Shown here piece after piece: positions 60,936 through 64,000 of a DNA stretch of 64,000 nucleotides (position 1 is the first letter of the stretch; the number at the start of each line of letters is the position of its first letter). The notes beneath the pieces were generated by a model. The model made no database searches and was not told where the DNA came from. It worked only from the letters and a program-made list of their open reading frames with translations. Source of the DNA: Caballeronia sp. (GTDB taxonomy: Bacteria; Pseudomonadota; Gammaproteobacteria; Burkholderiales; Burkholderiaceae); contig NZ_JAQGMM010000173.1 in the NCBI RefSeq assembly GCF_028292365.1, forward strand, positions 1-64,000, in the 5' to 3' direction. Position numbers and translations under genes: made by a program.

Positions 60936-62264
60936 CTAAGCGCCGAACACCACGGGCTTCAAACCAAGGTTCTGCCGTAACGTGGTGCCCTCATATTCCG
61001 CTCGAAACAAACCACGACGACGCATTTCAGGAATCACCAGCTCGGCAAGATCGTCAATTCCTTGCGGCAACGTTGCCGGACAAATATTAAAGCCGTCGGC
61101 GGCCCCACTCTCGAACCAGTGCTGCAGATCGTCCACCACTTCAGCCGGTGTGCCAATCAACACACGACAGCCATTTCCTGCCGCCACGGTCTGATAAAGC
61201 TGCCGGATACTCAGCTTGTCTTTACGCGCCAGATGCAACAGGTTTTCGGCAATGCTGCGCACCTGATTGCTGCTGATCGCAACCTCGGGCACGGGACCGT
61301 CGACATCGTAGGCGGACAGATCACCGAGATAACTATGCAGCATCGCGAGTCCGCTTAGCGGATCGATCAGTGCCTGGAGCGCATCGAATTTCGCCTGTGC
61401 TTCCTCGCGCGTCTTGCCGACGTACAGCGTGACCCCCGGCATGATCAGCAGTTGATCCGGTGTTCGCCCATGTTTAGCCAGGCGCGCTTTTACGTCGTCG
61501 TAGAAGGCCTTTGCGGGCGCCAGTTCGAACGCGTTGCTATAGATAACGTCCGCGTCCTTCGCCGCGAGTTCCCGGCCCGCCTCTGAGCCGCCTGCCTGGA
61601 CAATGATCGGACGTCCTTGCGGCGTACGTGCCGCATTCAATGGCCCCCTGACGCTGAAATGCTTGCCCTTGTGGTTTAGCGTGTGCAACTTCGACGGCTC
61701 GTAAAACACGCCGCTTGCCTTGTCGCGGATGAACGCATCGTCCTCCCAACTATCCCACAGGCCTTTGACGACATCGACGAATTCATCGGCCCGCTCAAAG
61801 CGTTCCGCATAACCAAGATGCGTGTCGCGGCTGAAATTCCAGGCTTCCTGCTCCGACCAGGAGGTGACGACGTTCCATCCCGCGCGACCGCCGCTGATCT
61901 GGTCGATCGACGCGAACTTCCGTGCGACGTGAAACGGCTCGTTATACGTAGTTGATGCCGTAGCAACAAGGCCAATGTGCTGGGTACATACGCCAAGGGC
62001 CGCGAGCAGTGTCAGGGGTTCCAGTTCCACGTTGCGCATGTCCCGGCAGAGCGACCCGGCCGGTTCATCTGACGCGCGTATGCCGAGGCCATCGGCGAAA
62101 AAAATCATGTCGAGCTTGGCGGCCTCAGCCTTAATGGCGCTCTTCAGGAAGTAGTCGAAGTGCACGGCTCCGTCGGCAGGCACATCAGGATGCCGCCAGG
62201 CGGCAACGTGGTAGCCGAGGTAGCGCATCGACAAACCCAGCTTGATCTTGCGGTCGTTCAGCAT
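60936..62264 (-). CDS. LLM class flavin-dependent monooxygenase (NtaA/SnaA/DmoA-type)
   Basis: GYHVAAWRHPDVPADGAVHFDYFLKSAIKAEAAKLDMIFFADGL; SGGRAGWNVVTSW. Confidence 0.92.
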   Translation of the reverse strand: MLNDRKIKLGLSMRYLGYHVAAWRHPDVPADGAVHFDYFLKSAIKAEAAKLDMIFFADGLGIRASDEPAGSLCRDMRNVELEPLTLLAALGVCTQHIGLVATASTTYNEPFHVARKFASIDQISGGRAGWNVVTSWSEQEAWNFSRDTHLGYAERFERADEFVDVVKGLWDSWEDDAFIRDKASGVFYEPSKLHTLNHKGKHFSVRGPLNAARTPQGRPIIVQAGGSEAGRELAAKDADVIYSNAFELAPAKAFYDDVKARLAKHGRTPDQLLIMPGVTLYVGKTREEAQAKFDALQALIDPLSGLAMLHSYLGDLSAYDVDGPVPEVAISSNQVRSIAENLLHLARKDKLSIRQLYQTVAAGNGCRVLIGTPAEVVDDLQHWFESGAADGFNICPATLPQGIDDLAELVIPEMRRRGLFRAEYEGTTLRQNLGLKPVVFGA

Positions 62265-62397
62265 GGCTAGTTTCCTTGATCGGGAAGCTGTTCCTCACAG
62301 GTGACGGCGGGCGAATCACCTGAAGAATCGCGGGTATTTGTCTTCGGCCACGTCACGGCATCGTCCGGATAATTTAGCTGAAAATTTCACCAGATCC

Positions 62398-62421
62398 TTA
62401 TTGTTTGCTTGAAAACAATAA
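62398..62421. promoter_or_regulatory. Perfect 9-bp inverted repeat ttattgttt-gcttga-aaacaataa in divergent intergenic region
   Basis: Direct reading; lies between LLM and XRE/cupin genes. Confidence 0.55.
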
Positions 62422-62494
62422 TTTTTTGACAGAAACTTCATCACAGTGTAATTTTCAAAACACTGCTCATACAAAGATCTATAAGGCGAAGCCT

Positions 62495-63106
62495 GTGTCT
62501 GAAGACTCCGTGCCGCTGACGAACGCCCCTGTACACGAGCAAGACGTGGTCATCGGCGGTCGCTTGCGTGCCATGCGCAAGGCGCAGGACCTGCGCCTCA
62601 AGCACGTGTCAGAGCAAGCTGGCCTGTCCGTCAGCATGCTTAGCCAGATCGAGCGCGGCATCAGTTCTCCTTCCATTCGTGTCCTTCGCAGCATCTGCCA
62701 TGCACTCGGCGTGGATGGCGCCGCGTTGTTCGACGAGCGTGGAGCGACTGCTCCGCAAGACGGACCAGGCGCGGACTTTGTCGTACGGCTCGCGGACCGC
62801 AAGCCAGTGAGCGTGGGCGGCGTCACTAAATATCGAGTGACACCGGCGGGTTGCTCGGTCATGGAAGGGTTCCTGATGGAGATCGGCGCGGGCGCTGTGT
62901 CCGACGTGAACTTCGTCCTGCAGACCGGCGACAAGATTGGCTACGTCGTGCGCGGCAAGCTGCGCCTGTTCGTTGACGACCAGGAAATGCTGCTGGAAGC
63001 CGGGGACATATATGGTTTTCCGTCAGGCCACCGGTATAGATGGGAGAACGGCTGGGAGTCGCCCACCACCATTCTTGTCATCAACAGCAATCACTTCTAC
63101 GTTTAG
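62495..63106 (+). CDS. XRE-family regulator with C-terminal cupin domain
   Basis: GGRLRAMRKAQDLRLKHVSEQAGLSVSMLSQIERGISSPSIRVLRSICHALGVD; cupin VVRGKLRLFVDDQEMLLEAGDIYGFPSGHRYRWEN; GTG start at 62495 proposed, in frame with the 62405 ORF. Confidence 0.87.
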   Translation: MSEDSVPLTNAPVHEQDVVIGGRLRAMRKAQDLRLKHVSEQAGLSVSMLSQIERGISSPSIRVLRSICHALGVDGAALFDERGATAPQDGPGADFVVRLADRKPVSVGGVTKYRVTPAGCSVMEGFLMEIGAGAVSDVNFVLQTGDKIGYVVRGKLRLFVDDQEMLLEAGDIYGFPSGHRYRWENGWESPTTILVINSNHFYV

Positions 63107-63225
63107 AACGTTTGGAATTTCGCCCGGGCGCGGCCAGTCTTGTGCGCCTACTTAGCTGTACTGCACACACCGCGCGCTGACCGGCCGGTGCTCACTACAC
63201 AAGACGTAAAGCACAGGACGCAAAG

Positions 63226-64000
63226 ATGAAACAGGCGATCGGCAGTATCGGCTCGGGCGGCATTCCATCAACCACGCAAGCCTCCACGCACAAGATTCGT
63301 GACGTGGTGGCGGCGAACGTCGGCACGTTTTTCGAGTGGTTCGACCTGCTCGTCTACGCCATGTTCGCGATCACCATCTCGCGCCTGTTTTTCCCCACCG
63401 GCAACCCGCAGTCGGCCTTGTTATATAGCCTGCTGACCTTTGCGAGTGCCTACGTCATACGGCCCGTTGGCGCAGTCGTGCTGGGCATCTACGCCGATAA
63501 GCGCGGCCGCCGCGCCGCGCTGACCATTGCTGCGTTCCTGATGCTATGCGGCACCTTCCTGATGGCGGTGATTCCGACGTATCGGGTCATTGGTGCATGG
63601 GCGCCCGCCCTGCTCGTGTTCGGACGCTTGCTGCAGGGGTTCTCGGTCGGCGGCGAATTCGGCTGCGCCAACTCTTATTTGACCGAGCAAAACTCGCGCA
63701 CGAAAGCGTTCTTCGCCAGCCTGCAGTTCTCGACCTCGGGCTTGGCGGTGCTGACCGCTTCGCTGTTTGCTTACCTGATCAATCATTATCTTTCGCAAGA
63801 GCAGGTCGATTCGTGGGGATGGCGCACGCCGTTCATCTTCGGCTGCCTGATTGGTCCGGTGGGACTCTATATACGCACCAAGATCAACGAGACGCGCGAG
63901 TTCGAAGAAGTCGCGGACACGCCGCATCGGCCGCTGGCCGAAGTCTTTACCTCTCACAAACGCTTCCTGCTCATTGGAGCGGCTGTGGTGGCGGCGGGGA
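63226..64000 (+). CDS. MFS transporter, metabolite:H+ symporter type, truncated by window end
   Basis: Own translation: MKQAIGSIGSGG...VVAANVGTFFEWFDLLVYAMFAITISRLFFP...GIYADKRGRRAALT; open to base 64000. Confidence 0.85.
   Translation, partial: MKQAIGSIGSGGIPSTTQASTHKIRDVVAANVGTFFEWFDLLVYAMFAITISRLFFPTGNPQSALLYSLLTFASAYVIRPVGAVVLGIYADKRGRRAALTIAAFLMLCGTFLMAVIPTYRVIGAWAPALLVFGRLLQGFSVGGEFGCANSYLTEQNSRTKAFFASLQFSTSGLAVLTASLFAYLINHYLSQEQVDSWGWRTPFIFGCLIGPVGLYIRTKINETREFEEVADTPHRPLAEVFTSHKRFLLIGAAVVAAG

Noticed and set aside
1-64000. Search for CRISPR arrays, tRNA/rRNA, IS elements, prophage and classical defence genes
   Set aside because: No regular spacer-repeat structure, transposase, integrase, phage structural or restriction-type protein was recognised by eye; a tool-based scan would be needed to exclude degenerate copies.

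Overview
The window looks like a chromosomal segment from a GC-rich betaproteobacterium, probably Burkholderiaceae (Paraburkholderia/Caballeronia-like). This placement rests on DUF4148 proteins, gram-negative porins starting MKK..AQSSVTLYG, and codon usage. No rRNA, tRNA, CRISPR array, IS element or prophage was recognised. Main blocks: (1) PhzF-like gene; (2) peptide-scavenging operon rpiR-iaaA-gsiABCD-DmpA/P1 peptidase-M55 D-aminopeptidase (1.4-11 kb); (3) DHA2 MFS pump, LysR genes, TRIC/UPF0126 channel, GST and a PAS-MCP (11.7-18.6 kb); (4) transglutaminase-like / circularly permuted ATP-grasp-alpha-E / DUF2126 locus with a divergent zinc metallopeptidase and a further transglutaminase-like gene (18.6-27.9 kb), the best candidate for a poorly understood system; (5) accessory region 29.7-42.6 kb where three genes show clean single lesions (in-frame TAG in a flavin amine oxidase, frameshift in a cysteine-synthase-like gene, G-tract frameshift in a glycosyltransferase), plus palindromes and a candidate sRNA; (6) RND tripartite efflux operon, two OmpR-type regulators, a histidine kinase, a regulator with a degenerate receiver, three porins and three DUF4148 proteins (43-61 kb); (7) LLM monooxygenase / XRE-cupin regulator / MHS-type MFS transporter cut by the window end. 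Product names come from reading the translated sequences by eye; no database search was run.
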